This document shows positions 10,343 to 21,090 of a DNA stretch of 64,000 nt, one piece after another. The position numbers and the translations under genes are program-made. The notes under the pieces are model-generated. The model ran no database searches. It was not told where the DNA came from and was given only the letters and a program-made list of their open reading frames with translations. Every line of letters starts with the position of its first letter. Position 1 is the stretch's first letter. Origin of the DNA: Endotrypanum monterogeii (Eukaryota; Euglenozoa; Kinetoplastea; Trypanosomatida; Trypanosomatidae); contig CM007317.1 in the NCBI GenBank assembly GCA_000333855.2, positions 966,596 to 1,030,595 on the forward strand, in the 5' to 3' direction.

Positions 10343-11841
10343 TTGTTTCCACTACACAGCCTTTCTCATTCATTTCGTCTTCGACAAACTCGTTTCTGAA
10401 ATTCTTTTTACGCGCCCACACGCACGCGCACACCATCGTATTTCGTACGGGATCAACATTTTTTCCACTTTTACGTTTTCCAACTCTGAGAGCTTTCTGT
10501 GGTCCATATTGATTGTTGCGCTTGATGTGCTGAGGTTTGCGGACATGTACGACTTTTGACGGTGGGTTTTCTGTTTGATTCCTCTAGCTGCTTGCTTCTC
10601 TTGACACCACATGAGTGTTGGGAGGGACATAATTCTTCGCTTTCTATATCTGAACCTCTTTCTTTCTTCCGGCGAGGACTTCGGGCCTTCTACGCTTGTT
10701 TGTGTAGTAGGATTGCCATTCCTCTTATTTTTTCTATATGCTGACTGTGTGTTTGTGTCGTAACACACACTCAAAGCTTCTGCTACACGTGTGTCGAATG
10801 GCTTTTCGGGTGATATCTCGCACTTATGTTTGAGAAAAACAGAAATAAGGAAGACGAGGAAGGTGACCTCATGAGGCTGAGGTCCTACATGACCAACAAT
10901 AACAACAAAAAAAAAGGACTAAAGAAACATCAAAAAGTATATTTATGTGAGTTATCACCAAAGACACACTACAACGTTGCCTCCTCCCTTGCTTCATCAA
11001 AAAAAAAAAAACAATTAGCAAGCGAGTAGTTAGAGAAGATAAAATCAGGAGCAGCAGCGACGGAATACGTGTCGTCTCATGTCGATAACACGAAGCTCTT
11101 CGATGAATGGACTTCGTTAATTTTTTAAAAAAATATCTGACCATGCGCAGAGTTGTCGAGGTCGTGTGGTGGCACCACGTTCTCGGAAAAAGTTCTCACT
11201 TCCTCTGTTCATCGCCGCACACCTTTTGGTATAGCGGATGAGTGATCTCTTCTCTCCACCTGCAGGTGGGGGGGGGGGGCAAAGGAGCAGGGGTTTACTT
11301 GCTTCGCCTACAACGTGCATTCTGTATTGTCCACCCTTCTTTCAAATTTTCTTCTTCTCTGCTGATACATTAAAATTTTTTCGACAATTTATTTCGCTAC
11401 TTAAACACACGTCAACAATCAATATATTTTAACATTCGCATCCGCACAACGGTGATTGAATGTTTTTTGTCTGTGTGTGTACGTGCATGCGTTGGTGCTT
11501 GTGTGACCCGTTACGCCTCCTCCTCCCCTACGAATAATAATCATATTTTTTTTCTATACGTACATAATCTTATGCAAACATATACATGCGGTTTGATGTG
11601 CGTTCATTCATCAAAGATTTTACTAATCCCCGCCAATTTTTTTTCGCTTTACATTTTCTGTGAAACGCGTCTCTCTTCTCGATTGTTTTCCCTTGTGCCT
11701 CACTCAACAGCTGCGTCTTTCGGTTTACATCATCAGACGGCTTTTCAGCTCGGCCTCTCCGTAGCACCTGAACGACTATATAAATACATCTATATATAAT
11801 ATTACAAGAGGTCTCGCGTCGGAACCCCAGACAAGGCACAG
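10190..11841. other. Intergenic spacer with long (TG)n array
   Basis: No gene seen. An interrupted (TG)n array with TATG variants lies at about 10269-10340, roughly 80 bases after the upstream stop codon. Poly-A and poly-T runs and a G10 run near 11270 follow. The last 150 bases before the next ATG are pyrimidine-rich and end in several AG dinucleotides, suitable for trans-splicing. Confidence 0.7.
10269..10340. repeat. (TG)n microsatellite
   Basis: 72 bases of TG repeat with periodic TATG interruptions, about 80 bases after the HAD-like gene stop. Confidence 0.93.
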
Positions 11842-13116
11842 ATGATGCAGGAAGTTGGCATGGATCACCACCAGGAAAACACCCCTGAGCATCGAATGGA
11901 GATCGAGGACTCAGTCCAGATCAATTCGATGCCGCACACAGTCCAAGCTGCACCGACGGAGAACATCTACGCCACGTATGCTGCTGTAAAGGCGGAGCTG
12001 GAGGCTGCCCGCGCGGCCCAAGCTGCACGTGTACGTGAAATTACCCAGGACAATTCCCTGGATGATGACCTGAACTCGATGCCTTCTTTGGAGGAGTTGC
12101 GCCTTGAGCGCGTCCGCCTCTCAGAGAAAGTACGTCATCACAAGGACGAGCAGGACTCTCTCGCTCTGGACATTGAAGGACTGCCGGGGGCGTCAGAGTT
12201 GTATCAGTTGGCGGCTCGCGTTCAGCGTCTGGAACACTTCGCCAAGCACGCAAGCGATTACGTCAGGGATGTCCTGCCTCAGGAAATTGAGAACACAATT
12301 GAGGAAGATCGTCGCCAGTCCAGCTCGGAGTTGCTCGCATACGTGCAGGAGACGCAGAACAAGCGCGCGGCGATACTTAAAAAGTTGACCGCTGCCCAAG
12401 AAAGCATAAGCAGAAAGAAGGCTGACCAGAACCCTGCTGACAAGCAGGCATCCCCAGAACCGGTGGACGCGTTGGAGGCGAAGGAGGTGGCGCACACACA
12501 GGAGAACAAGGACGAGTCGGTTGTGCTCCACCAGAAGATCATCAAATTTCGCTCGATGAAGACGAAGTTGCAGGCGGATATCCTGAGGGAGAAAGGCGAA
12601 AGCGAGAAGATGGAGGAGCGAATGCGCAGAGCGATTCGCAGCGCCGAACTGGCGAATTCCCGGGATGCCCGCCAGTGCGGGGAGATGAACAACCACAACG
12701 CTGCCCTCACCACCACTGCGCAGCTGGTTATGGACCAATTGAACATCGAGCACTACGGCTTCCAAGGTGCCCCGACGACGCAGCAGCTTCTGGAGGAGCG
12801 AAATAAGCGTGCATTGTCACCTGAACCGACACCGTCGGAGCACCAGCAGTATGCACGCCACAAATCAGGCGCTTCCGTGGGTTCCCGCCAGTCCTGCAGC
12901 AACTCGGTCAGCTCTCGTCAAGCGACAGCCAAGCCGCCGCTGGTAGCCATGAAGCGCACCGAGTCCCAGCGCGCCAGGGATAGCGCCAGCCGTGAGGAGC
13001 GTGAAAATTCCCTCCAGACGAGCAACCGCAAGAGTGCAACTGGCAGCTACCAGTCCTCTCGCCGCCACTCGATTTCGAAGCCCCCTCTGGCGGGTTCCAG
13101 GACAGCGATGGAGTAG
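11842..13116 (+). CDS. Coiled-coil protein with Ser/Arg-rich tail, unrecognised
   Basis: 424 residues, with no domain I recognise. Residues about 43-280 are strongly helical and charged with heptad-like leucines (ELEAARAAQAARV, LEELRLERVRLSEKVRHH, then long Lys/Glu/Gln-rich stretches), so a coiled coil is likely. The tail (about 330-424) is rich in Ser, Arg and Gln and contains a partly repeated KPPL-containing block near residues 365 and 412. Third codon positions are markedly C/G-biased compared with neighbours, which is why a long open frame appears on the opposite strand; in trypanosomatids such bias usually goes with high expression. A structural, possibly cytoskeletal or flagellar, role is a guess. 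Two ATGs are adjacent at 11842 and 11845; either could start the protein. Confidence 0.85.
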   Translation: MMQEVGMDHHQENTPEHRMEIEDSVQINSMPHTVQAAPTENIYATYAAVKAELEAARAAQAARVREITQDNSLDDDLNSMPSLEELRLERVRLSEKVRHHKDEQDSLALDIEGLPGASELYQLAARVQRLEHFAKHASDYVRDVLPQEIENTIEEDRRQSSSELLAYVQETQNKRAAILKKLTAAQESISRKKADQNPADKQASPEPVDALEAKEVAHTQENKDESVVLHQKIIKFRSMKTKLQADILREKGESEKMEERMRRAIRSAELANSRDARQCGEMNNHNAALTTTAQLVMDQLNIEHYGFQGAPTTQQLLEERNKRALSPEPTPSEHQQYARHKSGASVGSRQSCSNSVSSRQATAKPPLVAMKRTESQRARDSASREERENSLQTSNRKSATGSYQSSRRHSISKPPLAGSRTAME

Positions 13117-13121
13117 AAAAG

Positions 13122-13159
<38 letters not shown>

Positions 13160-15458
13160 GTATATACACGCACACATGGAGAGAGAGAGAGATCAAGTGT
13201 GAAGTTGAGAAGGAGTTTTTCGTGTTCTGCACGCGCCAGTTCAGTGGCACCATGACCCCCAATGTCCGTTAGCCATCACCAGCGATTCACCCCAATACCT
13301 ATCCAGGATAGCCTCGACTGATACCAGGGGATAGCGGAAAAGAAAGGGGGGAGACCCGTAGGAGCGCTTACCCCCCCCCCCCCGTAGGAGACGTCAGGAA
13401 CAAAGTACATGTCAAGCAGTGACATGGTGGTCGCCCAATACCACCACAGGGGAGTTTTGAAAATCTGCTCTTCAGGGCGGGTGACGGCATACTGAGCGGT
13501 GTGGTCATCATGTATCCGCCAAGTATCTAGCAGTGGTGTCCCCTGTAGCGATGTCTTTGACATACAGCAGCACTTTTTTGTTTCCTTTTTTCCCTTCACT
13601 CTCTTGCTCACCCTCGCCTCACCTTTGCTCCTCGCAGTTGCTTTTTGTCTGCGGTGTGTGGGGTTGTGTGTGTGCAGCTCCTGGTATGCAGGACTTTGGG
13701 CAACATAGCCACACGTACACCCCCACTCATTTAGTGAATTTAGGACGATTTCCCTGTCTACTCTTTTGAATGTATGCGTGGGTTTTTTTTTTCTCTTTAT
13801 ATATATATTTTTCATTTACTGATGATGCCGAAGAACAAAAAGCAAACACAAAATATTCCTATCGTTTGCGTGTATATATGTTTTTATATATTTATATGTG
13901 TGTGTCCCCTTTCCTCCCTCCCCCATCTTATCTCCCCATATTTGTATGTGGGGGGAGCTGGGGTGAAGGTGGGGGTTATGGTTGGACTTGTTGGATACAT
14001 ATGTTTGTCGTATTTCGTTGTGCTGTACCGTCTGAAAGGAAAGGGGGTAGTGATTGAGGGAAAAGCTCGAGGGCAAGGAAGGGGAGAAGTAAAGAAGGCG
14101 AAGCGACAATAGGTGGAGGCGCATGCAAGCAACCTGATCAGATGGATTACTTCGCTTCCTTTCACCGGCTCTTATATTTGTCTGCGTAGCCTCTTCTCTG
14201 CCTTCTCCCTTGAAACAGGTTCATTCCATCTACACCCACTCATTCCTTTCAATTTTTTTTTTTTTTTACAGCATACGTAGACTTGTCGCCGTCTAGTATG
14301 TGCTTAACACTCTTCTCTTTACAGTGTATATCTGTATGTTAGCGCGGACTGATATCCGCTCTTCTTTTTTTTTCTTTTTTCCGTTTTTTTTTTTTTCTGA
14401 GCTATTGGGTGTTAACCTATGGCAAAGTCGTACTGAAGCGTATCGGAGTGGTCGATTTCTCCCTATACAGTCGGAAGTGATGTCACCGCAACACGACCCG
14501 ATTTTCACTAGGGCGTCGTGGGATGAAGCTCATTGCTCTGTTGATTGAGCGAATGACTCCTCCACGGACATGAGAACATTGTTTTTTTTTTTCGTTTTTC
14601 ATACCGAGGAGAGTAGTCATAGGTAGAGTATGCCGGGTGCAACAATCATTCTTTTCCATGTCTTCCAGACTGCCCTTGTCTCTGCGTGTCTGCGCCCCCG
14701 TGCAACACAAACACACGCACATAGTTATTGTGGTGGTATCTCAAGTAGAGCACAGTCTCAAGGACGTAGAGAAATCATTTCAAGTTCATCCCTCTTCAAC
14801 CGCCGGTGCATCAGTACGTCCAGCGTAGCTCCTCGTCGAGTGCCACCATGCATGTATTCACCGAACGCAGTCCCTGCCCTCAGTGGGTTCTTTCTTGTAG
14901 CCCTTAAAGTCGAGCAGGCTCGAAGGGCGAAGGAAGGAAGGGGGAGGGGGGGGATTGTCAGAGCTCTAAAGGGCCTCAATTCGTGAGGTCAGATGACTGG
15001 TGGAGCAAAGCCTCTGTATATGTGTCTATGTTTCTGTTCCCCTGCGCATTTATTTGAGTGCATGCTGAAGTTCTGTTGCTTATGAAGCTTGTGCACTCTA
15101 CTCTTGCTCTCCAACTCATGTGCACAACTGTGCTTTGGTGCCCATTCTTCCCCCTGTCCTGCCTTCTCCTCGCTCATAGGAACGTTCTGTAAGCAACCAG
15201 ACACACGTGCGCACAGATACGCCGCCTTTTCCCTGCTGACTAACGTGGAAACTTTGCACCGCTGCTCCCTCCCCCCGCGCGCCAACAGATTAGCACCGGA
15301 TCTTCACTCGAAAAGACAAAAAGGTGCGGAAAACTTAACATTCGAAGCTACGACGCGTCATTGAATGTTTTTTTTTGTTTTTGTTTTTATGAAGAGTCAT
15401 AAATGAGTAGGAAAGCAGCGGAGGTGTCGACCCTTCCTCCTTTTCCCCCTTTTCTATT
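13117..15458. other. 2.3 kb intergenic spacer
   Basis: No convincing gene on either strand. A (TA)n array lies at 13124-13158, only 7 bases after the upstream stop, followed by a short (GA)n run. A poly-C run lies at about 13371-13383. Several T runs occur near 13785, 14250, 14365-14398, 14580 and 15367-15390. The 13276-13815 minus-strand open frame was considered and rejected. The final T-rich tract at 15367-15390, followed by AG, is a plausible splice acceptor for the next gene. Confidence 0.65.
13124..13158. repeat. (TA)n microsatellite next to a stop codon
   Basis: Uninterrupted TA repeat starting seven bases after the stop codon of the coiled-coil gene. Confidence 0.95.
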
Positions 15459-18400
15459 ATGATATCATCCGACGCTACCAGCAACACAACGAACTCCTCA
15501 GCAATGCGGGCATCCACCGTCGTAACAACTCCGTCGCGGACGGACACGTTCTTAGACTTTTTCTCTTTCACGAATGCATACTGCGCCTGGCACCAAGCAT
15601 TACATTTTCTTCACTGGCTTGAATCGAATGACTACGCTGTGGTGCTACTGGCCGCCTCTAACCTGCGCCCTCTCCACTTCACAGCGAAGGGAGAACGCTT
15701 TAATTCGGCGCCTTACCCACGATACTCCACAGACACTGCAGCGGTGCATCTGACCTTACACGCACCCTGTTGCAACACCACTGTAGATTTAATGGAAGAG
15801 GAAAGATCAACGCTGGTAAATGTGTCACGAATATTTCCGTTTCATGCCAGCCGAAATGGATCGACAGCGGAGCGGGAAAACTCGGCCACGGCGCTGGTGC
15901 AAGCTACAAAGGTGGATCGACAGCATCGTATTATATCGCACTTATTGGCCCGCGCTCACAGACAACACTGCGCTTGGCGTGACCGACATACCAGTGATAA
16001 AGTAGGTAGCGAAGCAGACGGGCTCACGGTGTTGTGCGGACGACAGCTTCTCCTTGGAGGCCCATCCTTGTGTATCACAGAATCTCTTACTGTTCGTGCC
16101 TTTTGTGCCGCTGTAGTACTCAGCCCCCCAAGTACGGCAGCAGCGTCCGGTGCCACTTCTCGAGTACGCTGTCTCCTGCCGCGAGGCTCCCCACCCAGCG
16201 CCGTGCGCAAATGGATGGAGGTCATACTGTCCGTTTTGGCTCCTACTGCCTCTGGTGTCCCATGCAACGCTGCAGCGAAGTCGACACCAACACTGCGGTT
16301 TATGGAGTGCAACGTGAATGAGCGAATCGTACAACTTTTCTTTTCTTCGAAGAAACGCCCTCGGCCAGAGGACGGCGTAGGGGCGACTAGGGCTGAGGTT
16401 GGCGAGTCTGGGGTGAAGCTGGAGTACATGGCACTCCTGATGGCACTTTACGGATACACTGTTGCTGCCAGCGATGTGCGGTGTCCAACAGTCGAGATCT
16501 CAGACATCTGTGAAGGCAATGTGGAAGACGCGAAGACAGCGGCCCCGTTGCTCAATCCGTCAGCTTCTCCACGGCAAGGGGCTGCGGTACAAAGCTGCCC
16601 AACGAGTGTGACCACTGCTGACGATGAGGAGGGTAGTCGGAACACCCGTACGGAGACATTGTCTCGGTCGCAGGAGGTGCCTCTCACGAACGCGCTCAAG
16701 TCCCTGGGATGGCGCTTGCAGTGTCGGTTTTGTGGCCACGGCCCTGTTGCTGCGGCAATCCAAGAAAGCACGACGACCACTAAGATCACTACAATCACCA
16801 TAAAAAAGAAAAATCCATTGGGGCCTGCTGGGTCTAGCGTGGACTGTTTTTCAAGTGCAGATGCATCTGGCGAGGAATCATACAGTCTTGCGGAGGAGGA
16901 AGCCGAGGGGCTGAAGTCTTGCCAAGGGGTGAAACAAATGAAAGAATCTTCTCAAAGCAGTGGAGACGCCAACCACGACGTCGTGGGTGCCCTTGCAGAG
17001 ATAGAGGCGACGCTTTTCATGCCCGACCATAATCAACATGGCGGCCAACACAGTCGCCAACTCGACGATAACAGTCTTCAGCTGGGGGGTGGCTCAGCGG
17101 ATGATCATTCTGTCGACGAGGTTGAGAAAGGCGTACGCTCACTGGGGTCAAGTGCAAGAGATGTCGACGCGGGCTCTACTCCATCTTTTTACTCGAGTGA
17201 GGGAAACACAGTGAGAACGGAGGACGAGGTACGCTTGTCAGACAACGCGGGCATCCAGCAAGAGAAATCTCAGGAACAGAATTCAGAAGACATGTCCTCA
17301 AATAACACGCGTTCATTAGAAGAGAAGGTTGTAGTAGAACACTTTGAGGAAGCATCTTCTCAGGTCGACGCGACGGGTTCTCCTCCTACATCTTCAGCTA
17401 CTGTTGCCTCGGGGGACGCCGAGGACACCGTCGCTGCAGAGTCTGGTTCGCCTCCCAAAATGTACTTGGCCGCCAAGACTTCGACGGTGGTGGAGGGCGT
17501 CACGCGAACTGTCACTAACATTACAATGACCTTTTCTCAACGCTCCGTATTGCAGAAAGGTCAGCAGCTGCAACAAGGGCAACAGCGTTGTAACCCTGCC
17601 AGTACAGGTCACCACAGCAATTGCCCGTGGCATCGACTGTTCCTGTCAGACGTTGTCGACTCCACAGCGCTGGCAGCACCAGAGCGGTTCATGGACTTTA
17701 CTTGGGCTGTCGGTGAGGAGGACGATAACACGAACGAGGAGCGTGTTGCGGAGATCAGTAATAACGCCCCCGAATCGATCTCAGTGTCGGGTGAGCATCG
17801 TAGAGGCAGTGATCCTGACGCCGCAAACACCATGGTTCATCACGGTGGGCAACTTTCAGACGAGGAAGGCGATGTCTGCAAGAAGTTGTACAAGGAATCC
17901 CGGCGCACTGTACTTGTCCTACGCTTTCTACTTCCTGAGGTGGAGAGACTCATCACGTCATGGCGGCTAAGCGAGGAATGGGAGTCCACGCGACCGGGTG
18001 ACTACATGCGGCACCCGTTGTGGCGCACATGGCTCACGTCACAGGTGTTGCATCCAATGCACACAGAAAACGCCGACGGCGTCATGGAACAGTATCTGCG
18101 CACCCTTGAACACCAGCTTTCACCGTCGGACGGTCCCTCAGAGGAATCAGATAAGAAAACGGCCACAGGTACGACTCGCGATCAGCGCGATGGGCGTCGG
18201 GTGGTTGGGGACACATCAGCAAGCACAACGGGAAAAGCGAAGAGGCCGGCGCTGGGTACTTTTGAGGAACTTGGTCAGAGAATCGGTGCTCCGCTCTACC
18301 ACGGAAGCGCCACTTCCTTCAGTCGAATTGTTGATAATGCGCTGCGCGTGACTACCTACACGCCGGACAGCGGTGCCGCAAGCAGCCCAATGAGGGATGA

Positions 18401-20408
18401 GACAGGCAAAGGGTTGAAACATAGTGACGCCCCCTCTTTACTGCGTAGTGGACTGCACCTGCTGTTGCGCGGCACCAGCTCCTCGACCCCCGAGAGTGCG
18501 GCTGCGAAGAGTGGGGGAGCTGGGGAGGGACTGTGTTTCTCCGCGGAGAATGAAAACACACACAAGGAAGAAGGCACTGCAGAGGTGCGAGGCTTCCTGG
18601 AAATGATGGAGCGCCGTTTTGCAGATGATGGCGCGGGTGAGGGGTGCGCGGACGCGACCCAGCTCCGTCTTGCGCTCCAGCGAGAGGTCATTCCCGCTGC
18701 CTTGTACAGGTTTTCAACCTCTCTTTACCCAACGTTGAAGTCTGAACCCGATGACAGCATACACACTACCACCGAGCCCGTTTTCTGCGTGAACGGTGGC
18801 TATGGCACGGGCAGCACTGCAGGAGCCCACATTCTTAACGACGTGGACCGCGCGCGTGTGATGCAGTATCTACAAAGGATGCGTCAGGCCGCCGAGGAGG
18901 AGCAGCTAGAGCTGCAGCGCGCCAAGGAGAGGGATGAGTCAGCTAAACAGCTCGCGGAGGCGAAGAGGGCAGCAGCTCCACCACCATCCCGCGCAGCCCC
19001 GGTGGCAAACCCGCCAACCACCAAGAACACTCTCGATCACGGGTTTGTACCCCAACAGCAACAGCAGCAGCGGAGACAGCCGCAGCCGCAGCAACAGCAA
19101 CAGCAGCGTGAGCAACAGCAACAGCAGCGTGAGCAACAGCAGCAGCATGCCCCTCAGGGCAGCAGAGCACCGAAGACATTGCATAATCGAATACCCGTTC
19201 CTCATCAAAAACAGCATTCCCCAGTTCCCCAGACACCAACGTCAAACTATGAGAAACAAATGATGGCGCAACCCAACTCGTCACGAAGACTCGGCGCACC
19301 GCCCGTCTTTCATCCCGAAGTGGTCAATAAAAGTGGTCCTATCCCACAGCCGTTTGCCTTTGAGAACGCACTGTGGGGCTCTCCCGAGACCTTTCCAGGC
19401 GCATACACTGGGGCATCGCCGCCATCACAAATGGCTCCAATGCACGCTCCAGCTCTCGACATGAGAGGCGCCAACGCTGTGTCTCCCGGTTTTCCTCAGC
19501 TCGAAGGTCAGAGGAGTTCCAGGGGGGCATTTAATCCATCAGTCAACAACAATTTCTTTTCTGCTCCAAATGTGACGCCAGGCGGCGGTCAAGACCCCTT
19601 TTTTCTCGATGGTGGCCTAGGCGGTGCGGCGGTTGGTATCCCTGCATTTCTGGATGATGTCAGAGATCTCTTCCCGACTCCCAACCCCTATGAATGGATG
19701 CCTACCCCCAGGGGGCCTGCAGGGGGGGATAACGCTGGGGTTCTGTCAGGAAGTGTGTTTCCCCACCCACCCGACGTCACAGCTCCACATGGAGGTGTGC
19801 GTGGTCCACCGGCGCGCGCCCTGGACCCAGTTTTGGGTATTCTGAACACGAGCCATCCCAGCAGTGGCAGCGGCGGTGCGGCAGAGGAGGTGCGTATCGC
19901 GAGTTGGAGTAGCAGTTCCGTGTTCCAGGAACCAGGCACCGGCGGAGGCAGCGGTGACGGCGTGTTGAGTCAGAGTTTATCACTACACCAGCGAGAAAGC
20001 TCTGGTGGCGGAAAGCGTAGCGTCGGCAGTGTCCCTTCTACGAGTGGGTATGGTGGCGCATCAACACCCATCCTCGCCGGCCCCAAGGTCTCTACGTCTA
20101 CCTCGCAGCCTGTGTCAGCCTCGCGTGGCGGAGCCGCTCATCGTGGCCGTGGTGGCGCTCCCAATAAACCCAGCTCACAGCCGACGCCGTCGACCGCACA
20201 GCCGCCTCAGAGGAGTAAAACTGGCTCCTCTGTTCTCGGCGGTGGGGGCCCGAATGCGCACGCGCCTACTACACGTGGCGGGGGCGGGGGCGGCGGTGGA
20301 GGTGGAGGTCGGCCTGGGCAAGGTCGGGGTCGCGGTGGTGGTGGGCAGCGGCGCGGTGGTGGCGGCCGCGGTGGTAGTGCTAGTGGTGGCTTCAGACGAG
20401 GTGGGTGA
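15459..20408 (+). CDS. Very large Q-rich and RGG-box protein, unrecognised
   Basis: 1649 residues. The N-terminal ~330 residues look folded (FLDFFSFTNAYCAWHQALHF; LEYMALLMALYGYTVAASDV), and a second folded patch lies at about 800-890 (LVLRFLLPEVERLITSWR...HPLWRTWLTSQVL). A helical, acidic-basic stretch is at about 1125-1175. A glutamine-rich segment follows (about 1198-1230, mixed CAG/CAA codons with Arg/Glu interruptions), then a Pro/Gly/Ser-rich region, and the last ~45 residues are a glycine run with RGG/GRG repeats. RGG boxes bind RNA and are substrates for arginine methylation, so an RNA-binding or RNP-granule protein is the most reasonable inference. No catalytic motif was recognised. 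The ATG at 15459 directly follows a pyrimidine tract without an intervening AG; Met16 at 15504 is an alternative start. Confidence 0.82.
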   Translation: MISSDATSNTTNSSAMRASTVVTTPSRTDTFLDFFSFTNAYCAWHQALHFLHWLESNDYAVVLLAASNLRPLHFTAKGERFNSAPYPRYSTDTAAVHLTLHAPCCNTTVDLMEEERSTLVNVSRIFPFHASRNGSTAERENSATALVQATKVDRQHRIISHLLARAHRQHCAWRDRHTSDKVGSEADGLTVLCGRQLLLGGPSLCITESLTVRAFCAAVVLSPPSTAAASGATSRVRCLLPRGSPPSAVRKWMEVILSVLAPTASGVPCNAAAKSTPTLRFMECNVNERIVQLFFSSKKRPRPEDGVGATRAEVGESGVKLEYMALLMALYGYTVAASDVRCPTVEISDICEGNVEDAKTAAPLLNPSASPRQGAAVQSCPTSVTTADDEEGSRNTRTETLSRSQEVPLTNALKSLGWRLQCRFCGHGPVAAAIQESTTTTKITTITIKKKNPLGPAGSSVDCFSSADASGEESYSLAEEEAEGLKSCQGVKQMKESSQSSGDANHDVVGALAEIEATLFMPDHNQHGGQHSRQLDDNSLQLGGGSADDHSVDEVEKGVRSLGSSARDVDAGSTPSFYSSEGNTVRTEDEVRLSDNAGIQQEKSQEQNSEDMSSNNTRSLEEKVVVEHFEEASSQVDATGSPPTSSATVASGDAEDTVAAESGSPPKMYLAAKTSTVVEGVTRTVTNITMTFSQRSVLQKGQQLQQGQQRCNPASTGHHSNCPWHRLFLSDVVDSTALAAPERFMDFTWAVGEEDDNTNEERVAEISNNAPESISVSGEHRRGSDPDAANTMVHHGGQLSDEEGDVCKKLYKESRRTVLVLRFLLPEVERLITSWRLSEEWESTRPGDYMRHPLWRTWLTSQVLHPMHTENADGVMEQYLRTLEHQLSPSDGPSEESDKKTATGTTRDQRDGRRVVGDTSASTTGKAKRPALGTFEELGQRIGAPLYHGSATSFSRIVDNALRVTTYTPDSGAASSPMRDETGKGLKHSDAPSLLRSGLHLLLRGTSSSTPESAAAKSGGAGEGLCFSAENENTHKEEGTAEVRGFLEMMERRFADDGAGEGCADATQLRLALQREVIPAALYRFSTSLYPTLKSEPDDSIHTTTEPVFCVNGGYGTGSTAGAHILNDVDRARVMQYLQRMRQAAEEEQLELQRAKERDESAKQLAEAKRAAAPPPSRAAPVANPPTTKNTLDHGFVPQQQQQQRRQPQPQQQQQQREQQQQQREQQQQHAPQGSRAPKTLHNRIPVPHQKQHSPVPQTPTSNYEKQMMAQPNSSRRLGAPPVFHPEVVNKSGPIPQPFAFENALWGSPETFPGAYTGASPPSQMAPMHAPALDMRGANAVSPGFPQLEGQRSSRGAFNPSVNNNFFSAPNVTPGGGQDPFFLDGGLGGAAVGIPAFLDDVRDLFPTPNPYEWMPTPRGPAGGDNAGVLSGSVFPHPPDVTAPHGGVRGPPARALDPVLGILNTSHPSSGSGGAAEEVRIASWSSSSVFQEPGTGGGSGDGVLSQSLSLHQRESSGGGKRSVGSVPSTSGYGGASTPILAGPKVSTSTSQPVSASRGGAAHRGRGGAPNKPSSQPTPSTAQPPQRSKTGSSVLGGGGPNAHAPTTRGGGGGGGGGGGRPGQGRGRGGGGQRRGGGGRGGSASGGFRRGG
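19055..19150 (+). repeat. CAG/CAA triplet-rich tract encoding polyglutamine
   Basis: An in-frame run of CAG and CAA codons is interrupted by codons for Arg, Pro and Glu, inside the RGG protein gene. The mixture of the two codons argues against recent slippage and for selection on the amino acid. Confidence 0.8.
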
Positions 20409-21090
20409 TAGCTCTTTTTTTTTTTTTCTCGGAGGAATAAAAAGCTTTGTATCCGGAGGAATGTGGCGCTGAACTCGTTGACTTCCCTCTTCTTTGTTTC
20501 CGTGGAGGTGTGGGAGAGAGGATTATGTCAAAGGTTGTATTTTTTATAATCAGTGACTACCACCCATTCTCAACCTTGGGCGTCTTCACGCCCATGTGCT
20601 GTCTCTCATAGGGAGGAGAGGGTTTGTGGCTGACAAAAAAAGAAAAACAATCTAATTAACTTGGTCACCTTTCTGCACTATGTGGCCCTAAGATGTCTTC
20701 CGAGATACTTCCAGGCGCACGTACAAATATAAAGCGCGTGATACAGCGGTAGCAGCTACCCCCCTAAAAAGTAAACCAGTTATGATTATTTATTCGGATA
20801 TATTCGCTTCTCCTAATATGCCCGTGCCATCTATTTCTATATTGTTCACCTGCCCGCCTCTGGACACTTCCATCGCATCTTCTACAACACTCTTTATCTC
20901 TGCTGTGGGCTACGTTTGACCCCAGATGCGTCCTCATCTCCAGGAGTTCAGCGTTTCATTGCCACATCGTTGATCATTAGAAGGGCTTACCAAGCTGTTC
21001 CCCTTCCGTAGTCTGATCTCATTTTGACACTTCTCGTATTCACCCTGGGCGAGGCGTCCAAAAGTGAGACAAACAAATCGCTGAAGGAGA
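20409..21090. other. Intergenic spacer
   Basis: No gene seen. It holds a T13 run just after the stop and otherwise ordinary A/T-rich spacer without long dinucleotide arrays, which makes it one of the cleaner spacers of the window. Confidence 0.65.

Noticed and set aside
12193..12765. 190-codon minus-strand open frame inside the coiled-coil gene
   Set aside because: It is explained by the strong third-position bias of the sense gene; the translation is leucine/valine-rich shadow sequence.
13124..13158. Repeat arrays considered as a CRISPR or centromere-like element
   Set aside because: The repeats are simple dinucleotides without spacers, and the genome is eukaryotic.
13276..13815. 179-codon minus-strand open frame with some protein-like segments
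   Set aside because: It is opposite to all other genes, includes repeat-encoded and basic low-complexity stretches and a poly-C-encoded Gly run, and no family was recognised.
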